DNA from: Tranzscheliella williamsii
Lineage: Eukaryota > Basidiomycota > Ustilaginomycetes > Ustilaginales > Ustilaginaceae
Assembly: GCA_023212725.1 (NCBI GenBank)
Contig: JALBYF010000002.1
Coordinates: 434,001-498,000 of the forward strand
DNA: 64,000 nucleotides
Direction: 5' to 3'
Shown here: one piece after another, positions 10,244-23,085 of the stretch
Layout of the letters: each line of letters opens with the position of its first letter
Numbering within the stretch: the stretch's first letter is position 1
Translations under genes and position numbers: made by a program
Notes under the pieces: generated by a model
Database searches by the model: none
What the model saw: the letters and a program-made list of their open reading frames with translations, nothing else
Told to the model about the DNA's origin: nothing

Positions 10244-13200
10244 TTACCAGCAGAACATGATGCTGGTGCGGTTGAAGAGGGCGGGGGAGGCGGCGGCCTT
10301 GGAGCCGGTGCCGCCCTCGGGGGGGTTCATGGTGAGGGTGACGTGGAGATTGCGGGTGATCTGCTGGCGGAAGTAGGCGAAGAGCTCCTCCTCTGCGTCG
10401 AGGATGAGACCGTCGCGCTGGCTGGCGTCCTTGAGCTGGCTGATGAGCGAGGCGTGTTCGTCGCCTTCGAAGAGACCGGCGACCTCGGCGTTGGCGAGGA
10501 GTGTGTTGAGCTTCTCGAGGCGAGCGGCGTTGGACATCTGGGACTCGTCGATCGTCCAGCAGACGCGCTCGCCCTTGCAGCCGACGCGCCGGAGCAGCGC
10601 ACGCAGGTCGTCGTCGAAGTGCTCCTCCGTGTACCGGTTCGACGTGCTGATGCTGAAGAGCGACAGCCCGCGCAGCCACGCACAGAAGCGCGTCACCGTC
10701 GTCCGCCCCGACCCCGACGCGCCAATCAGCAACAGGTGCCCCGCAGGCTGCCGCAGCACCCGGTCGCACGAGAGCGCCAGATCCAGCACCGAATCGTGCA
10801 GCACCAGCGACGCATCCAGCTCCTCGTCCGAGTACCCCTTCAGCCGCGCCTTGGCATACTCCCGCACGCTCTCGCGCTCCACCGACCGGTACTCCTTGCT
10901 CAGCCAGTTCGAGAACAGGATCGGCCGCGCGAGCGCATCCCCCGTGTCGATCGTCGGGAACCGCGTCGACGCCACCCGGTCGATCTGCTCGTCCGTCCAC
11001 TGCTTCTCCTCAATCCCCACCAGCCGGTCTTGGAACAGCCGCAGCCCTTCGTGTGCCCAGACCCGCACCAGCCCTTCGACACTGAGCGACTCCAGCGGCT
11101 TGATCGCCTCGTAAATTCCGCGCATCCACCGCGTCAGCTCTCGCGGCGAGTAGATGTAGTGCGCCTGGATGTCCGGCGTGAAGCGCCGCTGCGACGCTAG
11201 GTAGAAGTCCACCATGGCCGCCGTCAGTGGCTCGGCGTAGCCGCGCAGGTTGGGCGTCACCTTGAGCAGCGCACGGTTGAAGGTGCCGTAGATCTGGTTC
11301 AGCGAGATCTCTCCCGGGTAGTCGACCATGATCAATGGCGCATGCCGCAGGAATCGGTGCGACAGCGGCACCCGTCCGGGGTCCGTAGGCGGATTGCAGG
11401 CCCCAACAAACTGGATGCGCTCCAGCTTCACCCACGCCTTATCGCTGATGCGCCAGAAGCCGCCAGATTCGACCAGCTGCCGCAGGAACGAGATGACTCG
11501 CTGCGTGCCGTACTTGTCTGTAGCGGGGAGGTTGATCTCGTCACAAAAGAGGACCAACCATCTACCGATCTGGGTGGGAGACAAAATGATGCCGTTCGGT
11601 GTCTTCCTGTATTCGCAGTACTGCTCGAATGTCTTGAGAATGAGCTCGGGTGTCGTAGCAGACGAGAAATTGAGTCCGACCACCTCCATGTCTGGTAGCT
11701 TTCTGAGAGCGGAAAAGAGCGTCATTGTCTTGCCAGAACCCGGGGGCCCGCACAACATCAAGGGCTTGTGTTCGGACAGCCACGAGTAGAGCACATCTTC
11801 GTGTCGCACCGTGTCGACCGTCGGGACGACGACATCGGCGGACGACACAGCCGATGTCTCGATCTCAATGGTAGGTACTTTGTTCAACCATGGCGACCAC
11901 TCCACCGATTGGTTAGACAGATTGATGTCGTAGTCGATGAGCGAGGCGCCTGGACCGAGTGGCGGCAGGTCGACACCTGTATGGTTGCGAAGATACTCGC
12001 CCATCTCGGCCCGGACTTCCAGTTTGGCATCTCCCGTGAAGGCCCAGACGATGCCGATCAGCAGCCGTTTGGTTGCATACGCTTCGATTAGCTCGGGGCT
12101 CATCGGGAAATCGGAATGCTGCGTGTTGTAGTCGATCACATTGCGGATTGTCTTGTTGATGAGCGAGAACAGAGTTGACAGAGCCCGGGCCTCAGTGAAG
12201 TCCATGATGTGCGGCACCGTCTTGGCAAACTCAAGCGCGCCGTTGACGAGGCCGTCATCCTCGAAGAATTGCGCTAAAGCATCGGCAACGGCTCGTTGGA
12301 CCTGCAGGTCCTGGCTCACCTCGCCACTGGCAGAAGTGCTGGCAGCGGATCTTCGAGCAGCAGCCATGCCAGTCATGTCCTCGTCGTCGATCTCGATGGG
12401 TGTGGAGCGGATGCTGGTCAGGTACTGCGCGAAGAGCATCGAAGGACGAACAATGTCATCACTAAACCAGATCATGCCACATCGAGAGACAGTAGCTAGA
12501 GTGGCATACTTGAGACTCTCGACCTCGAACATAATGCGAACATTGGGAGGCAGGTTGAGGCGTTCACCGTTAGGCAAAGTTAGCAGCTTGTTGTCGTCCA
12601 GGACGGAATTGAGGTTTTCGACCCACTCTGGATCGACGTCACCGTCGAAAACGACCCAGTGCCGCTTGGCGCTTTCGCCTCGCACGTTGTCGATGATCTT
12701 ACGCAGGACTTGGGTAAAGAGGCCGTCATTCCATTCTCTCGTGGTCGAGTCCAATGTACCATACAGACTCTCCTTGGAGACCGCCTTCGGATCAATGACG
12801 TAGGAGACGCCTTCTTGCCCTTCCAACCGCTCCAATGCAGCCAAGAGTACCTGCCAGGCCTGTGTCTTGCCGGTGCCAGAAGGTCCGACAAGCATCAGAC
12901 CATGCGAGATCTTTTGGATCTGATACAGTTGCAGAACCTTCTCCGTCCAGAGCCCGCCCTCGACGAGGTGTCTCTCGGCGCAAACCGCGGCGATGTGCTC
13001 CCGCAGTACATCCAGGTTGACGGGCTTGTATTCCACGCCGGGGAAGACATCGGAGAGGAGGCTCTTCAGGAGCGGCACGTCTTCGGCGATCAGCTTGGGC
13101 ACGATCGTCTCCGAGACACTCTGGATAAGGATTTCCTGCTCAGAGACATCGACAGAGAGGGACTGGTCGCCACCCTTGAGCATATGCTCGCGCTTCAGTT

Positions 13201-16200
13201 GACCGGCACTGACAAGAACCGCCTTGAGCGCACGGAGACCGAAATCGTAGTGCGGCTGCGGGCTGAGCTGCTCCAGACAAAGAATGAAGAATGGCACGAT
13301 TTTTGAGGCCAAAGTCTCCGCCGTTCTAAACCCTTGCGAGAACAGCATCACCTGGGCGATAAGCTCCCGGTCGGGATGCGTCATGGCCATGTTCCGGAAG
13401 AGCTTCTTCAGGTTGTCCGGCAGGTTGGATCGACCCGCGTAGGTCGGGTTGGTGGTGATGAAGATGCCGACACGATTGTTGAGCGGCACACGCTTCCCTA
13501 GCAGTTCGATTTCGCCAGCGCTGGTGCTATTCGGGGCGCCAACGCGGGTGACAGCGTCGCTGGCTGAGGCGGCTAGACCTTGCTGAATGCTCTGAATCTG
13601 CTGCGAGACGGCCGAGAGGATTCGCTCTTCGAGTCGGTTGAACTCGTCAAAGCATCCCCAGGCTCCAACACGGCAGAGACCGACAAAAATACGGCCCATC
13701 GCCTGGAAGTCAAAAGTCTCGTCACAGCAAAAGACGATAACGAACATGCCGAGCTGGACACCTAGCGCTTTGACCGACTCAGTTTTCCCGGTACCGGCAG
13801 GACCAAAGGGCGCGCCTCCAAGCTTGTAGTGTAGCGCCTGGGTCAATGTCAGATAACATCGGTCAGTCAAAGGTGTCTGAACCAGGCGGTCGGGCACGCC
13901 CAAATACTCGTAGCCATAGGGGAACGAAGCGTTGGCCATGCGAACCGAGAGGCGGTCGAGTGGCTGCTCGATTTGCCGATTCAGGTAGAAGCGCATCTGC
14001 GAAAGCCAGCCGAAGTCGTGGGCGTCAGATACGTGCTGCGAGATCAGCAGTCGGATGACGTCCCTTTGGTGGACCAGCTCCGTGATGAGATGTTCGCATT
14101 TGCGTCGCTGCAGGGCCTCGACATCGGTCAGGACAGTATCCGCTAGCAGATCCAGCCCCTTGAGTACAATATCTAGCGGATGCTGAACGCCTTTTTCGGC
14201 CTCTAGGGCGCCATCGACCATGGAGGTCCACAGTGTTTGAACAGCTAGGACCACTAACTGAGCGGGGTACTTTTCGATCCAGGCTAGGAAACGTTCTGAC
14301 GTCAGTGCATTCGTGTCCGTATAGAAGGACTCCAGCTCTGCCGCCGCCTCAGATAGCAGCTCGGCGAGAGATACACGCATCTCGCTCTCGACCTTGGCGA
14401 GCCAGTCGTTGATCTTGGGGTTGTCCTTGAGCAGGATCGGGGTTCGGAACGACACTACTTCGCCTTCTCGACTTATCATGGCTCGCAACGCGCCGGCTTC
14501 CTCGTCGAGTTCGATCGTAGCGATGCCGGCAAACATCTTCTTGAGGTGCTTCAATATTCGTGCCGTGTCCTTGGAGTTGCCGATAATCTCGAGCAAATCT
14601 TCGTCACCAACGAAGTAGAACCGTGGAAAATTGGCGCGCTCCCGCTCCAGATACTCGCCGAGAGCCTTTTGGATCTTGCTCAGCAGATCCGCAAGTCGCT
14701 CCAAGCTCTTCTGAACGCCCGGAATGTTCAGTACGTCCAGCACAAACGGAGACTTGTAGACCTTCTTCATGACGGTGAGGAACTCCGTGTTGATGTTCTG
14801 GAATCGAGAGCTTTCCACCGGCAAGATATGGCGAATTTCAACGCTGCCGCTGAAAATACCCTCCAAATACACCCACTGTCGCTGGACGTCAATCCAGGTG
14901 TCGAAAAGCACAGAGATCTTTGACAGCCTGTCCTCCCACAGCGAGGCCTCCTCTTCAAACACTTTGTAGTGTGGGCTCATCGACATGGCGCGAAGAGCGT
15001 TGAGATTGTCGCCAGCGAGCTGGAAAAGGTTGTCCCAGCCTCTGATCAGGCGGCACTTGTTTTGGTAGTTGACCAAATCGAGGGTATAGTTGGTCCACGC
15101 TTCTCGAACCTGTTTCAGGTATTCTTCTAGTGCCAACTCGCCCTGAGCTTGGGCTACTATTGCCTTGATCACACTGTCGTGCCGCTTGAGATCGAGATCC
15201 CAGACAGTACCCAGCGTCATGCTGCTAGGCGAGTAGTGGTCTTGCACCTTGAGCTGTTTGAACAGGGATCGCCAGTGCCTCTCGCGCATAGCCTCAGACT
15301 TGAGATCAGATATGACAGCGTTGCTTTTGAGCAGGGCACGCAGATGCTCTTGGACATACTCGAACGCTGCGTACTGTCGCATTCGGCTAGGCATGTCTCG
15401 CGTCTGGCCTAGTAGAGCATCAAGCTGCTGTCGAAGTTTCCTTGGCTGTACATTGCTCCAATTAGTATCGCGGATCTCATCTAGCTGGCTCCATGTTCCT
15501 GACAATGCCGTCCACACCGCCTTGAGGTCGCGCAGCTCTTCGAAAACAGGCTCGAGTCTGTCATCTTGGCTGTGCTCGAGATCGAGTGCTTCCTTGGCGC
15601 GCACGACCAGAGCTCGGTCCTCCGAAAGCTTAGCAACGCGAGCTTCGAAGACATTGATGGTATTCATGGCAGCATCGGACTTGAGTGTACCTTGAATCGG
15701 TTTCTGCTGCTCCCATTCGCTGATGATTGCCGTCATCTTGTCGCTGACGATCTTGTCCTCGGCGATGATTTTCATCTGCAAACCTGCTAGCTGTTCTTGG
15801 ATACTGGCGTTCTTGCGACTGAGAATTTCTTGGAAGGCGCTCCATTCACCCTCAACCTGATCGACATAGAGCCAGTCTTGTGGGAACATGTAGCGTTGGC
15901 GCTCGAGTGTCTTTTGCCCAGTTCCAAAGAGCTCGATCTGTGGTTGCCAAACTTTGGTCTTGCGTTTCAGGTCCTGCACAAACGTGATGAACGTAACCGC
16001 CTGGGCAGTCGAGCTGCCCTCGATACTGTGCTGTTCGAGCTCCGTCCTAGCCTTTAAGACAGCTGCATGCACCTCGCGCATTGTTGTCCCCAGCTTGGTT
16101 CCGAAGCGATTCAGAATATCTCGCTGCCAGGTGTCATACTTGGCGTTGACTTTGCTTTGCACCTGATCGTAATCAATGATGCATATGCCAAAGGACCGCT

Positions 16201-19200
16201 GACTGTCAGAATTGTCAAACGTAGCCCTGGTCCGTCTTATCTCGGCCAGCAGCTGTTGCCAACTGGCTAAGGAGTCTCCAAGACGGGCGAAGACGTGCTC
16301 GGATTCCAAGTCCCACAAAGACTGGAACTGAAGCCATTTAGAAACATAGCTGCCAACTTCAGCCAGTTTAGCCTCGATAAGAACAAAGGGCCTTTCGAGC
16401 GAATCGTCCTGGAATCTTGTCAAGAGAGACGTATAGTCCTGCTCGTCGGTCTTTACGTTACCTCGCATCTGGAGCCCTATCTCGTAACGCGAGCTTTGGA
16501 CCCTCCTAAGGCAACAAACGACGGAGAGGACTTCGTGCAGCTGTCGGAACCACGATGCTCGGGCGTGCTCAAGCGGAGGATCAAGGAAGATGACCTGGTT
16601 CTGGATGCGCACCTCATGGGTGATGGGCTCGAGTTCAATCTTGTCTGCAGCTCTGGCATGGACACCGGCGCCAGCGACAAGGCTTTTGGAGCCTTTTTCG
16701 CGTGCCGCATCCTTGTTGCTGCTGCTTCGCGCAGCATCGTCCATCACGAAGGCTTGGCACCACGATGCGCTTACTGACTTGAGCCGTTCGATGAGGACGT
16801 TTTCGATGAGTTTGTCGAGGTTACTGACCCACTCCTCGAGGTTAGGATAGCCTTCTAAATTCAGCTTATCAATCGTGTCTTGGATCTTCTTGAGGCGTCC
16901 CGCAAAGGCTTCGACGGTGTATTCGCACTTGTCGAGATCCTCAATGGTGGTACGCATGTCTCTTTGGATCTCGATGAGCTCGGAGGTCTTGTCTTGGAAA
17001 AGGCTGACAGTGCTAGCAAACTGGCGCACAAAGGCGACCTGTCTGTTTTCCCTGCCCAGCTCGCTTCCAGATCCTGGAAGATAAGGAGGGGCACGGTGGC
17101 TCTCGTAGATGTTGGCGAAATGTTCCCAGCGGAGGGACATGCCTTGCGAGATCAAGTGATGGGCATCCGTGTAGACCTGTGCGATGAGACAGGCAATTTC
17201 TGGATTGGCACGCACCAGGCTGCAGGTCTGGTTGTACGTACGGACAGTCTCCATCAAGGATACGGCATGAGGATAGACCTTCTTGGCATCTTTAGCCAGA
17301 TTGGTTATAGCATGGGGAATCTGGAAGTTGAGCCATACCAGGTTGCGCACTTCCTTGAAGAGCGAAATGGTGTGGCCATCGAAGTTGACACTGAGCTGCA
17401 GAGCATTGCCAGCTGCTCGATTCCTTGTGACGTCAAAGACGCGGCCGGAGATGCTCATGTCTCTACGAACGATGTCGTGTAACCAGCTGTCAAAGAGTGG
17501 GCGCGTGTCGAGCTTGCGGCGGAAGGTCTCGCTCTCGTTCTGAAGCTTTTGGCCCTCGGCGTAGAGCTCCCAGCCTTTTCCTAGCACGTCCTCAACGCGC
17601 TTCATGTAGACATTCAGTTGTCGCTCGATCTGACGGGCCCAGATGATGGCACCGGCAATTTCAGGCACATCGCGCATTTGGCTGATGTGATTGGCCTCCG
17701 AGGGTCTGTACTGTGCCTTGAACTTGTCGTGTAGCGCTTTGATATCCGCCTTGACGCTGTTCAGCAGCTGCTGCTGATACTCCTGCACGGCGCCTCGTAC
17801 TTTGGGACGGACAAAAAGGCTATTGAACTGGGACAAAACCCTAAGCATCTCGCGGGCGGATTTGGCTTGGCCAAGGAGATCCCGTAGTCGAGCGATAAGG
17901 CTGTTTTCGACACGCGCGACCCGTTCGTTGTAAGCACCTTCTGCGGTTGTCCAGATCTCGGTCCCTTCTTGAGAGACATCCAGCACATCGATGACTTTGA
18001 CCTGGTCGTAAGCGGCACGGATCTCTTCGCTCATTTCAAGACCAGCGAGGTTCTGCGTTGCCATCTGCCTGTCGCTGGACGTGACGCCGTTCAGGCTGTT
18101 GCTGGAAATAGCCAGGCCTTTGCCGGAGCTGACCATGGCGCGCAGCTGTTCGTGGGTCTTGCGAAAAGCGCCAATGTAGTTCAAGCGTTCTCGTAGTTTG
18201 GCATGGGCTGGGTTGATCTTGATTGGCAAGAACTTCTCAGCACGCTTTCGCGTCACCTCACGGGCAATGTTGACAAAGTCCTTCATCAGCTCGTCCCAGA
18301 CCTGGAAGACCTCGGCGGCGGCAGAGATGGTCTCCCAGAAGCGGGGAAACTCCTGCCACATGATGCGTTGCGAGGCCAGCACTTTTAGTAGTGTTTCGTT
18401 GAGGTCTCTGCTGATCGCCTCGACGAGCGGAAGGGCACGTTTAACAGGATAGGGGCTAATCCTGAGCTTCTTGTTGAGATGGTTGAAGATCGAGGTGAGC
18501 GCATCTGCGCACTTGTCTAGGTCAGTGGCCGAGAGAAGATCATTGATGGGGAAATCTTTCATGAGCAGGTTGTAGTTGTGCACCTTTTCTGCACAATCCT
18601 TGAGGCCGGTATCTGCGAGGAAAGAGACGGTGGCATGAAAGCGCTTTGCGTGCTTGAGAACGTCAAGGGTGAGAACAATGGGATCGGATCTGAGCTGTTG
18701 TTCAATGAACTCCTGGGCCTTCTCCATGGAAAGCCAGAAGTTGACTTCCTGTGAGGCTGTTCCCGAGGCAACGTTGCGGTCTAGCTTTGTAATGGTCTGT
18801 ACCTCCTTGACCCAAGCATTCACGTCGGACTGGAGCTTGTTGAGGAAGGACGAGTCCTGAAGCAGGGAGGATGGCTCGACTGCTTCCACGGTGACTCGGG
18901 TGCCGGAGGAATGGCATCGCTCAACGGTGTTTCGGATGACCGGATGAATGCTGAGGACGATCTCCGGGATCTCTACATTCTGCTGCAAGTGGAGAAGACT
19001 GAGCTCGAGTTCCGCGAATTTTCGCTTGGCCATAGGAATGCCTGTCAGGCAGGAGAGGAGCATGACGCAACGGGAGGAGCCTTGTCAGTCCGCTGTGCAA
19101 GCCACGCCGCGACTATACTGTGTACAGAACTCACCCATCTTTGTATCGCTATCTTTGGTCTTGGCGTTAGGGAGAAGAGCTTTCTCCTTGGGCGCTTTGC

Positions 19201-19882
19201 TCGCTACGAAAGCGTCGAACCAGGGTGCCATGACGTTGTGAACGACACTATGCAAGGCCTCGTAGGGACTTTCCCGCACGGAAGACGATGTGATGCCGTC
19301 TTCATCGTCGGCAGCTGGTATTCTTGTGCCAGTAGTGGTGTCGTCCCTGGATTGCGACGTTGGCGACGTCGACAATGCTGCTGGACCGGCGGGGCCGAAG
19401 AGAGTCAACACATGCAACTGATGCGAGAGGGGGAGAGAGGCATCGAGCGTGGTCACACGTTTGATCAGGGCGATGCTGGATACGTGTCTGGACGAGTAGG
19501 TAGCCTGTGTGCTCATCTCGAAGTCGAACAAGCCCTCTTGGCGTTTTTCTGAGGAGATGTCTGCGCTGCGCACCTTGCTGACGTAGGCGGTCATGATGCT
19601 GGGATCGGAAGCGAAAGCCGAGGCGGCTTCCTTCCACTCGGGCGTGTCGAGAAGAAGGGTGGAGAGGAGGGAAGCGTCGGTATCGAGAAGGACAGGTAGC
19701 AAGGAGCGCAGATAAGCCTTGAGCATCGAGGTATCGAACTGGCCGTCGAAGCGGGAGCTGGAAGATGGAGACATGTCTGAAGCCAGCAGGTCCGTTTTGG
19801 AGAGATGAGGTGAGGATGTAGCGATGCTGCCATTTTCGCGATGGCTCGCAAAGCTGCTGCCTCCGGTGTAGTCGTCCTCCAT
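10244..19882 (-). CDS. dyn1: cytoplasmic dynein heavy chain, N-terminal part of a split motor (tail, linker, AAA1-AAA4)
   Basis: Exon 1 is 19135-19882 and exon 2 is 10244-19041, joined across a 93-nt intron (GTGAGT..ACAG) in frame; 3181 aa. Exon 1 contains the tail motif SPYEALHSVVHNVMAPWF. The motor part has Walker A motifs GPAGTGKT (AAA1, near residue 1995), GPSGTGKT (AAA2, near 2300), GPPGSGKT (AAA3, near 2680) and GASGSGRT (AAA4, near 3023, Arg for Lys). Walker B is seen as CFDEFNRLEE, VVFDGDVD, LFCDEINL and CWTIDES. The protein ends just after the AAA4 phrase SPALFNR. It lacks the stalk with the microtubule-binding domain, AAA5-6 and the C-terminal domain. U. maydis dyn1 is split in the same way, with the rest encoded by dyn2 on another chromosome. 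The family moves nuclei and early endosomes along microtubules. Confidence 0.95.
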
Positions 19883-22800
19883 CTTGGCTTACAGTGTCTA
19901 TGTCGCGCTGAAAGGCACTATGCTGTTGCGCCTGTAGTCTAGATTCCACGGCTCTTCATCCAACCTATACGCTTTGTGGGAATCTAGGGTTGGTATCTGC
20001 TGATTAGGCGGGCATAGAATGGTCGGGAATGAAGACGCAGCGAGGTAAGGACGGTTCCGCCGGTAGCGTTGCCAGCTGGTTCGCGCCGAGATGAGGTAGG
20101 CTGCCTGCGGCGCTGAACAAGCCGCGGCCTTGCCTTGCTGGTATGTATGGCAGCGGCTATAGAGGGGTTGATGAAGCGGAAGACAGAGACGAGAAGCTGA
20201 GCAGCGCAGTCACCGTTCCAAGTTTGTCCCAAGCGCGAAGGGCAGGGAAGGGGCCACTACACTGTCTTACTATGACGGGTGTGAAAAAGTATATAGAAGT
20301 AGCGGACGCTGCGCCAGCGAATACAAGTCGCTCTGTCGCATGCACCGCTACGTTGAACTGAGTGTTGTAGTCCGTGCAAGCTCAGTGCTAGATCTGCGTT
20401 CAAAATGTTTCAAAGGTGTTGCTCTTTGCTGCTTAGACGCGTCGTAATGAGCCATTCAGATTTCATAGTGGTACGACGCCCATAAGCAAGCTTGCCAGAC
20501 CAACACTACACAAACTCACAACAATACCGCTTTGATCTAACACGGAAGGCGAGGCTTTCTTCCCCAGGCGCTTCCGTCCGCTGCAATCAGTGCACACTGC
20601 TGTCGAACCCGAGGTCGGTGCTACTCCACTGCTGATAGTGTTCTTAGAGCGACTGCAATGATCCCCAAAGAACCCAGAGTTCGTGAAGCTCGCTCGAGTG
20701 CGACCCAGCCCACTCTTACCACAGCAATCCGTCATGGGGAGATGAATGTGGATGCAGAAAAAATCCGAGAATATATGCCCGAAATTGGTGACTAAATTGC
20801 GACTAGAGATAGCGAAGGAATCACACCCCGGGCTCGCCTTGACAGTGTGGTCCAACACATGATGGGACCAGGCACAGCCTATGTACACGATGCACGACTG
20901 TGCCACCACGACGAGCGGGTAGGAGAAGATCGAAAGGTGTCAAGGTGCACACCACAAGTGCGCATCGGATCGGGGTAGGGTATTGCGGCATCGGGGCCCG
21001 ATGAAGTGTTATTTTAATATAGAAACTCGACGCCGACATCGAACATGGTTACGCTAACGGCGACGGCGGGGGGATCTCGGCGTTCTGGGGTCTGCCAACG
21101 ATCTGTGAGCGGAGTGGGGGCCAGCTCGGCCTAAAAGAGTACAGTGACCATAAAAGCGCAAAAGGAAAGAGGGACGGCATGGAACGCGATGGCAAAGCGA
21201 GCATTCCTCAGCCACTAAGCGAGGCTCTGCTGTGGCGCGGCATAGCGCGTGCTCGACGATCTGTCCGCGCCTCGTAGCCAGCACGCGGTTCGCGGCGCCA
21301 GCTCACGCACGAATCCGCAAGGCTGAGCACAGAGCTTGGCGGTGTGCACAGCGGGGCTGCGTGTCCCAGCGTGCGGGCAGGTCCGGCGATGTAGCGGGCA
21401 CCGCGTCCAGCTGCGTGCCGATCTGAGTGCCACCAGCGTCGATCTCGAACTGGTCTGAAACTTGGCCCACAGAGGAGCCGTTCCAAAGCCAGCATATGCG
21501 GAGATCATTCACGGCTTGACCTGGCCTGGCGTTACGGACACCACTTCGGCCGGGAAGGCGATCATGCGTCGCACGGAGAGCAACGGCGAGGTCGGTCGAA
21601 GCGGTGACCATACGGTCGCCTTCCATACCTTCCAGCAGCGCATGAAGATCCGTGCATGTCTCGGCAGGCATCCTCTGATCGTCGCTCTGCAGCTTCACCT
21701 CCCGCCCCGCTCGCCGCTCTCCTGCCATGAAAAGATGCATCCACACACTTCAGCTGGGAGGTCTTTCACTCCTGGCATCTAAGACCGTGTGCTCCATCGC
21801 AGCATTGCACGGTTGATGATAAGCTTGACAGGCCGAGCCCCGTCGATATCGCAAATGCCAGCATGGGGTAATTCATGCATGCGCCGTCTTGGCTCTCCAC
21901 TTGGCGATCTCTTGGGGGCGGAAATAAGGCATGGAAGTATGATCTGCAGCATGCAGGCGCACCCTCTGAACAGGAAATTGGAAGTAGGATAGGTAGGTTC
22001 GTTCCAGTGTCGGCAGGGTCCACAGAACTGCGCGAGCCTCTGGCCACAAGGTCGGAACAACATGGTCTGCCCTCGGAGGTGCAAGGAGGTGTATTTGGTA
22101 GCGCGCTGTGGCCGAGTACCTATCAAGGATCGTCTGCCGGGTACGATGTTACGGATGTCAGGCTGTCCAGCGCATCAATGGCCGGGCGGACGGGCGGCTG
22201 TTCGCCCGCGTACGTTCATTCTTCAAGTAGAACCAGCCATGCTGCCCGCGTGCTCCAGCGTATTTCCTTCCATTCCCCTCTTCGACACGGCACGCTAACC
22301 GCTGTCGCACCTGGACCAGCAATCATGAATGCTCGTGCATCTGCCGTGCCCTCGTAGTGTGACTAAACCAAAGAGCAAATTTCGAGGACAACAGGGTGCC
22401 GGTGCCGTCGCCCATCCTGCAAGGAACTGACAGGGGCCTCGCAAACCCACACGGGCCCCGCAATGTCCAATTGGTGCCGTGAGTGCTCCACGAGCAACAG
22501 ATACCGTCTCTCGGCACGCTAGAGGGAGCAATCTGCTCACAGCCGGTTACGGAGTGTGCAGCACAGAGCGCGGTCACTAGGGCGAGTGATAGACGGCGAA
22601 GTGAACCCCTTGCCACTTTCGACGCCTGTTGCCGCTCGGATTTGACAAGCGAGACATTCCTACCCTAGTATGTACCGATCGGCAGTAAATTAAGTTGCTA
22701 AGGCCGTCAACATCGGCGAGCGGGCCCCGAACGCCCACTTGCCTGCCTATAGCGGCCGTGTCCAAACAGGCAGTTCCATGCGTCGTTGTCCGCTGATCCG

Positions 22801-23085
22801 CTGGGCAGGCATCCTGTGTCCTGGTGCGGCGACTTGTTGGAGCTCCGTCTGGCGCCACAATGGCAGGCCGTATCAGGCCGTACATAAGGCGACTGTCTGC
22901 CCACCCCCGGCCGGCTCTGACCTATACAGCCCTCATACTTGCCTTGAGCCCTCCCACTCGCCGAATCTCTGTCCAATACCTTCACCGCCTGCTTCCACAG
23001 GCGATTTCGCAACCTCCTCTCGTCTGCAGGGTGTCGGCACTGATCGCGAGATCGTAGCGAACTGGTCCCTCCTTCAACAATCACA
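19883..23085. other. 3.2-kb stretch without a supportable gene
   Basis: Lies between the divergent dynein and secreted-hydrolase genes. Frames of 60-150 codons occur on both strands (for example 20463-20909 and 21303-21746, minus) but have no recognisable domain, signal peptide or convincing splice structure. A small fast-evolving gene could be hidden here. No tRNA or transposon signature was seen. Confidence 0.5.

Noticed and set aside
20463..20909. Possible Cys-containing protein with hydrophobic C-terminus (minus)
   Set aside because: No ATG at its start, no signal peptide or convincing upstream exon found; kept only as a reason to look at the gap.
21303..21746. 147-codon minus-strand frame
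   Set aside because: No homology, no codon pattern or neighbouring signals that would separate it from chance in GC-rich DNA.
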